Assembly: GCA_036244855.1 (NCBI GenBank)
Contig: BQKZ01000372.1
Coordinates: forward strand, 83,514-147,513
DNA length: 64,000 bases
From: Temnopleurus reevesii
Taxonomy: Eukaryota; Echinodermata; Echinoidea; Temnopleuroida; Temnopleuridae
Direction of reading: 5' to 3'
Shown here in pieces: positions 1 to 12,679 of this stretch. Each line of letters starts with the position of its first letter. The stretch's first letter is position 1. The notes beneath the pieces are model-generated. The model was not told where the DNA came from. It worked only from the letters and a program-made list of their open reading frames with translations, and did not search any database. The translations under genes were made by a program, and so were the position numbers.

Positions 1-3000
1 GATATATGGCTATAGTGTCGAAAACTTTAACCCAAATGCATTCGTTTTTTACATAAATTTTTGTATAACATTCTATTTGCAATCTTTAATTTTGTCTGAT
101 GATATAATAGATATTTAGAAAAAAAGTTTTATTCACTTTGAGGAAAAATTAATGGACCTTGAAAGATATCATATTTGGGGTGTAAAAATTTCATTGATCG
201 AAACTTTTTGTGAACTCAGCTATTACTACAGAAGACATTGCTTCCAAAATGGTGTGCCTTATCATTTGCAAAAAGAGTATAGAAATTAACAACAGGTGAA
301 CATGGAAAAGATTTCAAATGCATTTTTTTTTTATCGACAGTGATGGTTGTGATAAAGGAGATTGCTTGTCAAAAATGTTGAATTAAGATTGATTGAAAAA
401 TTCCAAAATGTAGCAAAAATACTTCTGAAATCAGTAAATTGATAAGGTTATTTGGCTGATTGTTTAAAATGTTTTTTTTTCCTGAAAATGAGGTTATGTG
501 ATAAAAGAAGACCACAAAATATCCTTATTTGTCTGTCATTTATCCATGTATTTTTTGTCATTTCTTGTTAATTTCATGTAAATGCTCAAAAGAATGCTGC
601 ACTGCAAAAACAAGTTCCAAAAAATAAAATGTCTGAATTGCAGTTTCTCCTAGTACTTTTGCCTATGTGCAGGTGCGGAATCGCAGAAATGCCAAATGGG
701 TGTTGCACCCGTTCAGTGAATAGACAAGGAAGCTACTTTCTTTTGTGTTAATGAAATTATTGTGAAGGCTTGAATGAAGTTGTTTACTTTATCCCTTCCC
801 CTTATACATTCTGCTCACTGTGTATTTACCTTTTCATGACTGGCAGAGGGCCGCAAACTTTATTCACATTGTTTTTCCATATAGATATATTAAGAGCACA
901 ATCTTGTCCAGCTTATTTTGTTACTCTCCAGGATGCAAATGGCAGTGATTATATAGACTTGTGCCCTTTCCTGACTTCAAAACGGAGCTGCTAACATGTA
1001 GGATTTTATTTTATAGGATTTTTGTAGTGAAGATAGGATACTTATAGGGCAAAATATTAATCACTTCCATGGGATAAAATGTTGGAAAGTGCATGGAAGC
1101 TAAAAATAGCTCTTTTTTTCTCCAAAAGTATGTTTTTGTTGTAAAGTAATAGTATTTTTGTAGATTGGCAGACCTGCAAAAGGCCGCAAATGTATTCACA
1201 TTGTCTCCATATAGATACCTTGATGTCATGATCTTGTCATGTAGTATCTAGTGTTGGAGATAAAGCTCTCATGAAGATGAATTACTTTGTGATTGTACTG
1301 ATGTGTGAGAGAATCGTCCTTTTAATTTTATTTTTAGAGAAAAATGTATTTCTGGTATCAGGGGTGTAGACTGGATTGTCTGAAGGGAGGTTCAAATTTT
1401 CCTAAGAATATTCATGCAACCTCAGAAAGAGGAAAAGTTGCTATTCTGCCCAATTTATTTTTTTTTTAATCTGGCTTGGCCAAAGAAGAGGGGGTGGGGG
1501 GATGTATGGTTGAACGCATTGACCCCCACATTCCCCCCCCCCCTCTTCACACACACTTTTCCGTTGGCAAGAAATAAGATCAGTTGGAAAATAATTGTTA
1601 AAGGTAACGCTATTTTATCCGATATGGCTTGTTTAAACCAATTAGAATTATTATATTCATTTGACACTTGGTTAGCTCTGTTTATTATTCATCTGTGTAA
1701 GAACGAGAAGCACTGACGACTTTGAAACCACATGACTTGAATTGTTCTCCCAGTCTTGAAACAAAGGCTAATCTCAAGTGGTGAGACCAAGTTTAAGATA
1801 AATGATGACAGGCTTTGAGGAGAGGCTAATTCCTCCAGCATAAATTTCATAAAATTAGATACATGTGTTACTGGCATCAGGTCAACCAGAACCAGCAGGC
1901 CACCTCTCGTCATATAACGCCTCCTCCCATTGGCCGAAGCCTGCCAGAAGCCACTGGTTGGATCAATCACATCACTCGATAGATCCCCGGTAGGCCATGA
2001 CTCAGGGGGGAAACCTAGGCCGCCTCGACTCAGCTTGAGACTCGGTGCTTGGGATCGAGAGCTCTTGATTGAATTCTGAAATTGTTTCTCATTCTCAAAT
2101 TGACTCCCCCTAGTTATGCATGCATGTGGGAGACTTCATCGCTGGTCGAATGTACGGAGGAAGCTTTGCGTAGCAGACGCATGCTGCCGATGATGCCGTT
2201 TTGAGCGCCTTTCTCGTCCTCCACGTACCCTAAAGCCATGGATAAACATTGCCGTGTACCGAAGGATCAATAGCGAAAGCCAAACTACTGCATGCTTTCC
2301 GCATTCATTCATAAGTGTACAATCTGTGGAATCATATAAATTTCATCTATCTTTTTAGCGAGTCTACAAGTTCAAGTCTACCATGATCAAGTATTTCAAG
2401 AAAATTTAGACAGTCCGTTGATGGAGTTGATAATTTCACCACCTCAATGCTTCCATGAAATTGAGTGGGATGTGCAAATTTTAGGAAGCTTTGTCGGCGA
2501 TTGCAACAAACATCTAATTTAAATCAAGTTTGTAAAGAACAGAACATCCACACGTTCTCAATCGTTATTTGTCTCTCTTCGTTATTTGTCGACCTATATT
2601 TGGCTTAACATCGTTGCTTTGACAATCGCAAACTGCACAACACATTTGGAGAAACTTGTTTGTAAAATTCTGCCAAGCGTCAGGATGATTTTACAGCAAT
2701 TGATATCAACAATCTTGACCTTGCTCCAACAAAGCTAGACAGAGTCGTTGAATATTATTTCAGGAATTATTTCACAAAGCGACTATTTTTGGAGAAGAAT
2801 TCAACAATTGGTGTCAACTTGTATGCGTTGTGGATCACTATCTACGTGTGATATTTTCTGCTCAACATTTCTGTGTCATTTTCTTCAAGGTGATGCTCAA
2901 AATTGTGACTTTCATTTTTGGACCTTGATGGTCAATTTGTGTGGCCAATTTACTGACCATAAAATCCACCTCGGTGAAAATATACATCACTGTCGAAGGT

Positions 3001-3701
3001 CATCTGCTGTTTCGTTTCAATCAAGAGGTATAATTCATTCTTTTTCAGCAGAAGTCGAGGAATTTTGTTTGACTTACTAGTATTTGCCAAATACAGCATA
3101 CATTTGAAATCATACATTCATGTAGTAGTGCACTCTAACATTATTAAGGAAAATGCTGGCATACGAACGAATGTAGCTAAATCGACATAAATAACCATGC
3201 TATTATGACGGTTTCTTTATCAAATGAAAGGAAGGAATTTAAATTTTCTTCAGTATGGTAGATATTAATCAATGGTAAAGTACAGACGCTATATTTTGGT
3301 CAGTTTTCAATTATGAATGGCATTAACAACAGTATGTTATTTTTTCTCATTTTCATACCTTAATTCCATTTCAACTCATTGGCATTTGAAAAAATGGCAG
3401 TAATTTGATGACTAAAATTCATTCTTTTTTGCAGTTCTTTAAAATTTGGAAATTTATAAATCAGAAAATGGGAAGTTCACAAATTTGTATAAATTGTGTT
3501 TATTTTTGATGATGTGCAATGACTTTCTTTTATTTTGCTAAACAATTGACTTTTTCTTCTCATCTATTCTCTTTTCATATTAAGATGTTTTTGGATGAAA
3601 ATCATGTGAAATATCTATTCATAATAAAAACTTCAAAGATGCCATTTGTTAATCTACAATTCAATTTAATATGATCAATTGAATTTTGTTTGTTCTTTTA
3701 G
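1..3701. other. Noncoding, no gene recognised
   Basis: AT-rich sequence with no supported exon. A GC-richer patch runs from about 1870 to 2290, with CpGs and a palindromic ATGCATGCAT run near 2116, and could be a regulatory element. The open frame at 2748-3080 has no recognisable product. Confidence 0.5.
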
Positions 3702-3819
3702 ATCCCTTCATCCACCAAAATAACGAGATAAGAAGTAAAGAAAAGAATTTCAACCATCCCGCTGTCTCGCCCTTAGATATCAGCAGTCCATCCTTGGCAG
3801 GGAGAGTTAAAACAATCAG
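3702..3819 (+). other. Candidate isolated exon, 118 bases
   Basis: A TTCTTTTAG acceptor and a CAG/GTAAAT donor enclose 118 bases that are richer in GC than the flanks. One frame is open throughout (39 codons, starting Pro-Phe-Ile-His). The peptide is not one I recognise. It may be an upstream UTR exon, an exon of another gene, or chance. Confidence 0.25.
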
Positions 3820-5044
3820 GTAAATTTGCTCACATGTTTAGAGTTATGTGGGACTAATGCAAAATGTTGTAATGGTCTCACTAGTATAAAAATTACAATT
3901 TGAAACCACTCTATGGTTTAAAAATTGGAGTCTTCGGCTTGCTTTCTTGGATGTAAACATGATAGAGCTACTAACAGTGATGTGTACAAAAATACCAATT
4001 TCAGAATTTTGGAGTAGGGAGAAATCATTCCTTTTTGCTGTATTATTTATGTTCTCATTTTGCCAGCTTAGATTTAGTTATTTTAGGTTGCATTTTTAAT
4101 TTAATTGACTTTATTAAGAACATAACATGTTGTACAATAATACAACATGAGTAAGTTCATAAACACAGCAAAATGCATAAGAACACTTTAACAATATTGA
4201 ATTATGGATTACTTACATGTGTTTATACATGAACAGAAGAAAAAAGATATAATTTTATGCTATTAATTGGAACTAGAAGTTAGCACAGGTGCTAGTCGCC
4301 TATATCTGATGTGACATATTCTGTTCAGTTTTTATCATTATTTGATTCATTCTTATAATCATTCTATCGCTACAAAAAATAAAGAAGGTTTGTTTCAACA
4401 ATGTAGGTTTTGATAGTTGAGGGCAATGATTTTTTTTATACAGGCCGGAATATTCTAGTAGTTTTATTTTAATTGGATCCAAACTTACTCGGTCGTTCTA
4501 GCAGGTGCCGTTTACTAAACTGCCAATATTGGTCTGTGGTTGCACATTGTGTGTAACCGGTAATTTTAATTACTGATTACATCTAAATGAGGAAATTGAT
4601 CGTTAGACTGGAATGTGTAATCTGTGTCATTAATTGTTAGAGAACGTCTGCGCTTCTGTTTGCTTATTCACTGTAAATATGACAGATATAGAAATTGGAC
4701 AGAATTTTCCACTACAATTTGCCTCTTTATAATGGCTTATATTAAGAAAGTAATTATTATATTCTGATATTTCTTTACTGACCATTCAACAAATTGTTTA
4801 CTGTTCAAGGAAAGTTGTCTTTTTCCGCTGTCTTTCTCATCAAGACCAAAAATATTTTCTTTTGAATTGTATAAAAGTGACTAAGAATTTATATGTTTTT
4901 CAACCAAGCCAAGTAGTAATTCTATATGTGCATCGGTAGTTTATGTTCAGATGCATTCTAATATAAAATATCTACCGTTCTTGTATAGCTAAATTCTAGT
5001 AAAAACTTTTAGCACTTGAACACCCATATATTTCTGTGTCCCAC

Positions 5045-6030
5045 AAATTACGAAATAGGTCAAGAAAATCCTGATTTTCTAGATGAATCAGGTTTTGCTG
5101 ATTTCACAAAAAAAGTTCATGATCAGGGTTTGCTGTAATTCAGAGCATTTTTATGAGATTAATTCAATTCACTTACCATTTAGAAGGGATACAAGCGTAT
5201 AATATGTAATGAAAACAAGCAAATTTGAACTTTCCATTTACATACTTTGACTTTGCTTCAGCTTTTTCAAAAACAAAAAAAGAATGGAAGCTATTTTAGA
5301 AGGCGCAAATTATCTGTTCCCGAAAAATGTAAAGGGGTGTGTTGCCAACATTCTCAAAAAGACATTTTTAACATGAAAAGGATGGAAGGTCATATGTCCT
5401 CATATTTGTAAATGATTCCTTTTTCATTGACATACAAGTTTATTATTTTTTCATATAAAGGAGAATACAATTTTTGTTCAAATATTTGTTAGTTTTGTCT
5501 GTCCCCCTTTTAGTTATGTGAAAAGGAATTTTTACAACACACAAATTAAGAAATAGGTAAAGACAGTCATTATTTTCTAGGTGAATCAGGTTTTGCTAAT
5601 TTCCCCCCAAAAGTTCATGATCAACAACAAGAAAAATATGAGGTGATTTTAGAACATGCGAAGATTATATTTTCCAAAAATGGAATATTATGCCAACGTT
5701 TACAAAAATATGAGGTGATTTTAGAACATGCGAAGATTATATTTTACAAAAATGGAATGTTATGCCAACGTTTACAAAAGACTTTAACAAGATTTTAAAG
5801 ACTGATGAAAAGACCAGAAGATTATTATTGGTTTTCAGGTTCATAGTAAAATGATTTCTTCCACTTTTTTACATTTTTGTTAACCTTATGAGAAAGAATT
5901 TCTGCAACACAACTTAAGAAATTAAAAAATAGGTCACAATAGTCTTTATTTTCTGGGTGATTCAGGTTTAGAGATTTCCCCATGAGTTCATGATCGAGGT
6001 TCAGCGAAGTTCAGAGTGTTTTTTGATGAG
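5045..6030. repeat. Diverged tandem repeats, about 350-520 base spacing
   Basis: A block beginning with an ACAAATTA(A/C)GAAATAGGT motif, then TTTTCTAG-GTGAATCAGGTTTTGCT and an AAGTTCATGATC end, occurs at about 5045, 5560 and 5905. An interleaved block around a TTTTAGAA-GCGAA segment also recurs (5290, 5640, 5712). Copies are diverged, and the origin is unknown. Confidence 0.75.
5632..5775. repeat. Recent 72-base tandem duplication
   Basis: Two copies of a 72-base unit starting AAAAATATGAGG are nearly identical, with about two differences. It is nested inside the older repeat array. Confidence 0.9.
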
Positions 6031-7324
6031 ATAACCCGTCATCCCTTTTTCTTGAAACACACCGGAATGGGAAAAGCATATTGGGGTAATGCGGAAAGCA
6101 TCGGGGTGAGTTTGTGTCAGGGAATAACAAACAAGATGGAGTACTTAGCCAGTCATGCAAGGAGGAAACTGATTTGTTAGTTGAGCAACAAGTTGAAAAA
6201 TGGATAAAGGCATCGATGCTCTGTTGAAAGAGCAGCGATATATTTTTGTCGAATTTTTTTTCGAGAACAGTAGTGTTCAGTGCTACCGTAAAACAGGGCG
6301 AACAGGGTGAATGGACAAGATTTGATGGAGAGGATCAAAACGGACAGTCTATTTGGGTCTGCTTATATCATATTTGGTTTAATTTTTTATTTTTTTGATC
6401 ATATATATATTGAAAGATTTATCCGTTAACAGGGTCCATAGATTTATCTGCTTCATGGAAAAGGGAATTTATCTCATTTTTTTCAGAACTCCTTAAAGCA
6501 TTCATTGAATCATCAGATTGAAAAACATTGTAACGAATAATGAAAAGAAACAGACAAGCAATATGCAATATAATGATGGTACTAATAATTAAAAACTTTA
6601 TATCGCGCAGTCACTATATGGATATACTGCGCTGTGATGTTAGGGTCTGTGGATATTGTTACTAAAATAATGCATATAGGTACTAAGGAAAGGTTCGGAC
6701 CTTTGGAAGCAATAGATTGTAGTCACAGGGAACATAGGAAAAGTGAAAATTAGGTATAGAATAATGAGCAATTACTGTGTGACAGCTCTGATCTTTAACT
6801 CGTTAATTTCTCTTTAGATTGTGGATGAGTTTCAACTTTCATTTCGTGTTTACCCCCATGGAAATTAATTTTGGCAGCAGAAAAATTGGGTGTGCAGTAC
6901 CAAAAAGTTTGCAGAAAATCGGATCAGTACTAAAAAAAGTTATGAATTTTAATGAGTTGAAAAAATTTGTAAATCACTATAAATTCTCAGACATGACGTT
7001 GCTAATATGTTGACGTCACGGAGGCTATTCTTATCATCATTTTGTTTTATATTAATGATCCATATTCATAATTCCTACAGGAAGATACAAAGTTTGTATT
7101 AATATAAACATACACCTGTGGGAAATACATATCTGGAATAAAGTTATCCTATAGTTATGGTTTCATAGAAATCATATTTTTAGGGGAAAAAGGAGCATTT
7201 TATAACATTGATTTGAATATAATAAATGGCTACTTGTGCACCTATGACATCATCAGTTGCAGATTTGTCTAAATATTCACACTTTCATAACTTTTTTTAT
7301 TCGTTTTCTCAATTTTGTTTTATC

Positions 7325-7530
7325 CATTTCGCCTGATTCTCCTGCTCCTGTTGATTAAGTATTATTTCTGTGCGGGCTCTTCAAACATTCATAACTTTCC
7401 TATTAGTTTTAATGATTTTTTTAATCCTTTGTCTGATTCTCTTGCTCCTGTTGAGCAAGTAATTATTTCTGTGTAGGCTCTTCAAACATTCATAACTTTC
7501 TTATTAGTTTTCACTAATTTTTATCCTTTG
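7325..7530. repeat. Two-copy tandem repeat, about 120 bases
   Basis: Segments containing CTGATTCTC-TGCTCCTGTTGA and GGCTCTTCAAACATTCATAAC occur twice in a row with moderate divergence. Confidence 0.8.
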
Positions 7531-8204
7531 TCTGTGTCTCCACATTTCTTGGTAGCCTATTCTTTTAATACCCAAACCCTAGATTATCTTCAATCGGAAT
7601 GATTTGTGGCGACGCTGTCAGTGGAAGTGTCCATCTGCTCTCAAGCACTTGATCTTAAACCAATGTTGAACGTTTGGGGTTGCTTTGAAAATAAACAATA
7701 TCTGTGTAAGTGGTGATGGCTGAGTCGAAGACCCATCTTTCATCCGCGGTCGTCCCATCACCGCTTGGAGGCTGCCGTAGACAGTCTTCATATAGGCTCT
7801 CGTAGATTCGTCATATGTAGGCTGGCATACATGTAGCTGGTATTGCAATGCAAGCTATCTACACTTACTACACTACAAAGTGTGCAGTGTTCTGTGGAGC
7901 TGGTGAAGTTGTGCATTGAAAAATATTTGTTCGAGAAAATTATGACAATATATTTATATTTTGGTTGTCTTAGCACCATCTTTTTAAATAAATAGTTAGT
8001 TACTTTGTTATTTTCGACTCTCTTTATGTTTTTAATAAATAAATATAAACAAATAAATGAATTAATTAATAAATGAGTAGATGAATAGATGATAATTAGA
8101 ATTGAATATGTATCAAGATAAGTGAATAAATAAACAGATATAAATAAATAATTGAATACAGAAAGAAAGTGAAAAAGTAAGGGGTAAGTAGATAATTAAT
8201 CTAG

Positions 8205-8300
8205 ATAATAATAATGATAATAATGGTGGCTACTTGTATAGCGCACAGGTCCACCTTATCGGTGCTCATGGCACTGAAAGCTTTACACTCACTCACAGAT
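8205..8300. repeat. SINE/LINE-tail-like TATAGCGC repeat
   Basis: AATAATGATAATAATGG is followed by a CTTGTATAGCGC and GGTGCTCATGGC motif. Similar pieces occur at 11650-11740 (opposite orientation), 35950-36030 and 51676-51765. This type is common as an interspersed repeat or LINE tail in marine invertebrates. Confidence 0.6.
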
Positions 8301-9454
8301 AGATATTTAGATAGATGAATAAATGGATAAATGGAGATACCCATCCAAGTTTGTGTTTTTTGTCATGCAAACATTGTGAGTACCCCATGCCAGTTTTAGT
8401 GCGCTTACTCTCCATAATTTTACTATCCATTCATTGGCACTGGCTGCAAAGATATAAGAAAATATGTCAGTCCACACCATATTTCATTCCCATCTAGCCC
8501 TGAACTGACAAAACTTTGGTGTAAAAACAGTTTGTTGTAATCAAATTACAGCATGGTCATACAGATTTTCACCATGTAAATTTGATTGTATCCATATTTT
8601 ATTGCATCCAGCTCCAACAATTTTCAATAGATGAATGTTTGTACTTCTGTTAGCCTTTCTTCAATGCAAAGTGTCATTTTGTTAATGATTACTTGTAATG
8701 GAGAGAGGGAGGTAAATGGGAATATATCACATTCAGAAGAAAGGGATGTGCTAATGTGCATAATTAACTTACCGACTTTCTGGAACGGTCACTTTCCTCA
8801 TGAAATAGATCAGAAAAGTCACAAATAAATGGATAAATAACAGGGTTGTTATTGCCCACAAGCTGTTTTCATGTTTGGGTTAATGATAATAGGTACAACC
8901 AACAAACAAATAAGATAGGGGCCATTAACCCTCCCTGGGGAAAACACCAAAAAAGGAAAGCCTAAATCGATTCCAGAAAATTTTCTTTGGAATGCCACAT
9001 TCTTTCCCTTTACTGCATAGAAAGATTTTAAGACAGTTTTGAAAAGGAGGAAACAGTTAAAATCAGTTTTTCCCCCAATTTAGACCTTTCTTCGCATATT
9101 TTGGTGTGCTGAAATCATAGTTTGGGCTGATGGAATTTTAGGTAAGTCAAAAATGGAAGAGCTTTGGAATAGAAGTATAGAAAGCTAAGAATACTTGAAA
9201 ATGGTAAATAATCACATTTTTGACAAATATGTATTATTAATAGGCTTCTTATTTTCCAAAGCTAAAGCTATTGAAAGAATAGTAAAAATGTTCACATCAT
9301 GAAATTTTTCACAGGAAAAAAGTCAATGGCTATAATATATTTTGGTCTTACCACTACAAAGAGATGCCAACTTTCATGAATATTTCATTCACAAGAATGA
9401 TTATTCTATTTGAAATTAGCCAATATGGGAAGAGGGACTTTTGATTTGAAGTAC

Positions 9455-9964
9455 TGAGCTCTGTATGATGCACACCCATATGTGTACAAACACTGTCAAA
9501 AACGTGAAAATAACATCATGCCAATGTGTCGAATTGGTCTGACGTCGCAAAAATATATATAGTAAATTATTAGCAAATACAGTTGTAGCCTATCTTAGTT
9601 TACATCAATTATCTGCAGGTGAACCCACACCCTTCCCCATGCATCCACACATTGGAGAAAACCATAAGATTGAGGTGAATGACCTTACACTACTCGTGAA
9701 AATTTCTACTCTGTATGATGCACATTCATATGTCTACAAATTCTGTCAAAAACGTGAACTTGTCCAAAATCTGCAAAGATATGTATGCTAAAGTAATAAT
9801 AGCAAATACAGGTTCAGCCTAACTTAGTTTCTATAAAATGCCCATGACATGATTTTATTTCTTCCTTTTTTTTGGGGGGGGGGTGCAAAAATATCTGTAT
9901 GCTAAATTATTGATAGGAAATAAAGTTTCTATCAATTGACCATGACAAGATTTTTTGTATTTTC

Positions 9965-9996
<32 letters not shown>

Positions 9997-10480
9997 CAGG
10001 AGGACCCATTTCCCCCATCCATCCACACATTGGGGGAAAACCATAAGATTGAGTTGAATGACCTTACACTACTGCAGCTTCAAAGATCTATGACTTCTCC
10101 ATTTCAGCAAACAACATAATCTTCTGACTGCTCAGTTCGTTGTATAAATGTGTTCACACTTTGGCTTTTGAAAAATGACGATTGGGAATAGAATTAGTGT
10201 TAATATTTTTTTTTTGTAATAGCGCTCTGATCAGAAGTTCTGTACTAGCACTTTATGAGAATCAATTATTATTATTATTACTTCTACTACAATTATCATT
10301 ATTGTTATTATTATCATCATCATTATCCTCCATTTAAGTAAACAACATAATCCTGTGACTGCTCAGTCCGTTGTATAAATGTGTTCACACTTTGGCTTTT
10401 AGAGAATCAAGAATTAATTCTTTTGCAATAGCGTTCTGATCAGCAGTTCTGTAAGAGCACCTTATGAGAATAAATTGATA
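9455..10480. repeat. Complex diverged tandem repeat region
   Basis: Several units recur: a CTCTGTATGATGCACA block (9460, 9710), a CCATCCACACATTGG-GAAAACCATAAGATTGAG block (9630, 10017), and an AACATAATC-TGACTGCTCAGT block (10100, 10335). The region also holds two poly(T)-poly(G) junctions. Confidence 0.8.
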
Positions 10481-10592
10481 TTTTTGTTTTTATTATCATC
10501 AGCCCCCCCCTCCCCTTGAATGGCCCTTGTGGGCAAGTTTTGTTCAACCCTGTGAATGTTTTAATTTTTCTAGTTGCTAGTACTGTGACTAA

Positions 10593-10765
10593 TACAGTGG
10601 TATAAAGAGATCTAATACCAAAAAAATCCTGATCTAAAGAGGTAAAAATCTGGTCCCAGCTCTTTATAACTTATTGCTTTATTACCCTGCTATTACAAGA
10701 TTACTGCAATAACAAGGCCTTTTTGATGGTCCCAAAGTACCTTGTTATACCGAGGTTCCACTGTA
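10593..10765. mobile_element. Possible short DNA transposon relic (TACAGTGG ends)
   Basis: The right end reads as a reverse complement of TACAGTGGAACCTCGGTATAAC, a terminal motif common in animal DNA transposons of the pogo/Tc type. The left end, TACAGTGGTATAA, is a weaker match. There is no transposase. Confidence 0.5.
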
Positions 10766-11349
10766 CTTGTGTTTATGTATGTTGAATATGAACACATTCA
10801 GTCTTTCAATGTCTCATGTTTGTTGTGTGTCAATCTACCACTGTAGAAAGACCTTGTCTCACTCGTGGGGGTACTTCAAATTTTCCTAAACATTTCAGCG
10901 GCCAATCAGTCTAAGGATTTGCGACAGAAACCCTTTATATCCATTTAGGGAAGGATAACTTTTTGAAACTTTTGTAGGTTTTAGATAACATACTAGTTCA
11001 GGCTCTTTAGGAAACATGGGGAGAATGTTGCATTCTATTTTTGACAATTTTGTTTGTTAGAAGTTAACTTCGATGATAGCAAATGCACGTGTAGCTTCCC
11101 TATTTGACTTTAGAAAAAGATAACCAATGCTCAATCTACTTGTCACTTTTTGGAGTAATACATTTCTAATTGAGATCAATACATTACATTTCTAAATGAG
11201 ATAAAAGAATTCAGAGAAAATGTCCCAAATGAGATGGATAGAGCATGAAGGATTTGTTGTGAAAACCTATATCAGATCTGATATTGAGATACTGACACTG
11301 TGATCATCTTGTGTGGTCTTTTCCATTTATTCAGAATCTCAATTTTTAA

Positions 11350-11526
11350 GTGAGCACCCCTCTCCTTCCCTACTTCAATCATTTTTCAGAGAAAATTTGA
11401 GATTCATTTCGAGTGGATTTTTGAAGTAGTCCCTTTGTGAGCACCCCTCTCTTTCCCCATTTGAATCATTTTTCTGAGAAAATTTGAGATTCATTTCGGG
11501 TGGATTTTTGAAGTAGTCCCTTTGTA
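11350..11526. repeat. 87-base tandem duplication
   Basis: Two copies of a unit starting GTGAGCACCCCTCTC and containing GAGATTCATTTCG-GTGG and AAGTAGTCCCTTTGT lie head to tail with few differences. Confidence 0.9.
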
Positions 11527-12394
11527 GACACAAGAGGTAATGTTTTAATATCTTAGTGCTGCGTGATATTGCATTTCTGTTATTTTCTTTTCTTTGTATT
11601 TATATCTATTTATTTATTCATTTATTAGTATATTATTATTCATTGATATTGTAAAGCGCCTTGAGCACTCAGCAGAGTGGATACGTGCGCTATATAAATT
11701 GCATCTATTATTATTATTATTATTATTATTATCATTTATTCATTCATTTATTTATTTATTCATTTATTCATGTATATATTTTATTTCAGTAGGGAGATTC
11801 CATCAGTGATGGAAACACTGTTGTCATTGGATGCCCAACAAAAAATATACAAAATTATAGTCAGCATCGATATCACAGATATGGCAATCCACCTTGTCCC
11901 CATGACTGTTAAACAAATTTTATTGACTGGTTTTATTTATTTTCAGTTGTTTTAGGGTGACGCTATGTATTTTCAAGATGTTGCGATGCCATCTTCATCA
12001 AAATGCTATGCGCTTCTCTAACTTCTTTCATAATAATTTATAACAATTAGTTGGTATTGATCAGTTCTAAAATGCATTTATAAAAATATTGATGATATTA
12101 TTTCAATTTCACTCCAAGGTGAGGTATCAAATAGTAACAAAAGCATGATAATGAACATTCATTCACAATTGAATTTCATATTTCAATATACCATGATATT
12201 TTGCAGTCATCGAAGGCTTTCATACTCCCCGCCATTTGCATTGCAGAGAGTAGCTAAGAAAGCAGCTGTAAATCAAATTGTATAGGTCCAAACATGTAGT
12301 GCAAGTTGTTGCTCCGTGCTGCCATTTCTGGCACGGCCAATTAATCAATTTGTTGCTCTTTTTGATATCCTGGCTCTTGGAACATGCATGGTTC

Positions 12395-12675
12395 TCACAG
12401 TCATGGAAAAGTTTGTGGTCATTGAAAGTCAGGGAAAAGTCATGGAAAATCACGAAAATCCTTGAAAAGTTTGTGGTCATGGAAAGTCAGGGAAAATTTG
12501 TGAAAAGTCATGGAAAAGTCTTGGAATGGCGTTCACATCTTGGCTATTGTCCCCCAATTCGCTCATATCGCTGAGAGGGGAAGTGGTGGCCATCATAATG
12601 TGTGTGATTTTGACAATCTTGTGAGAAAGGAAGTCATGGAAAAGAGCTTTTCAGTCAGGGAAAAGTCATGGAATT
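12395..12675. repeat. GGAAAAGTCATGGAAA short-unit repeats
   Basis: Many imperfect copies of AAAGTCATGGAAA and GAAAGTCAGGGAAAA occur here. This low-complexity motif is familiar in invertebrate genomes as part of interspersed repeats. Long open frames here come from the repeat. Confidence 0.7.
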
Positions 12676-12679
12676 CTGT

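Noticed and set aside
2748..3080. 110-codon frame
   Set aside because: No recognisable domain, no supporting splice sites or neighbours; its length is possible by chance in 64 kb.
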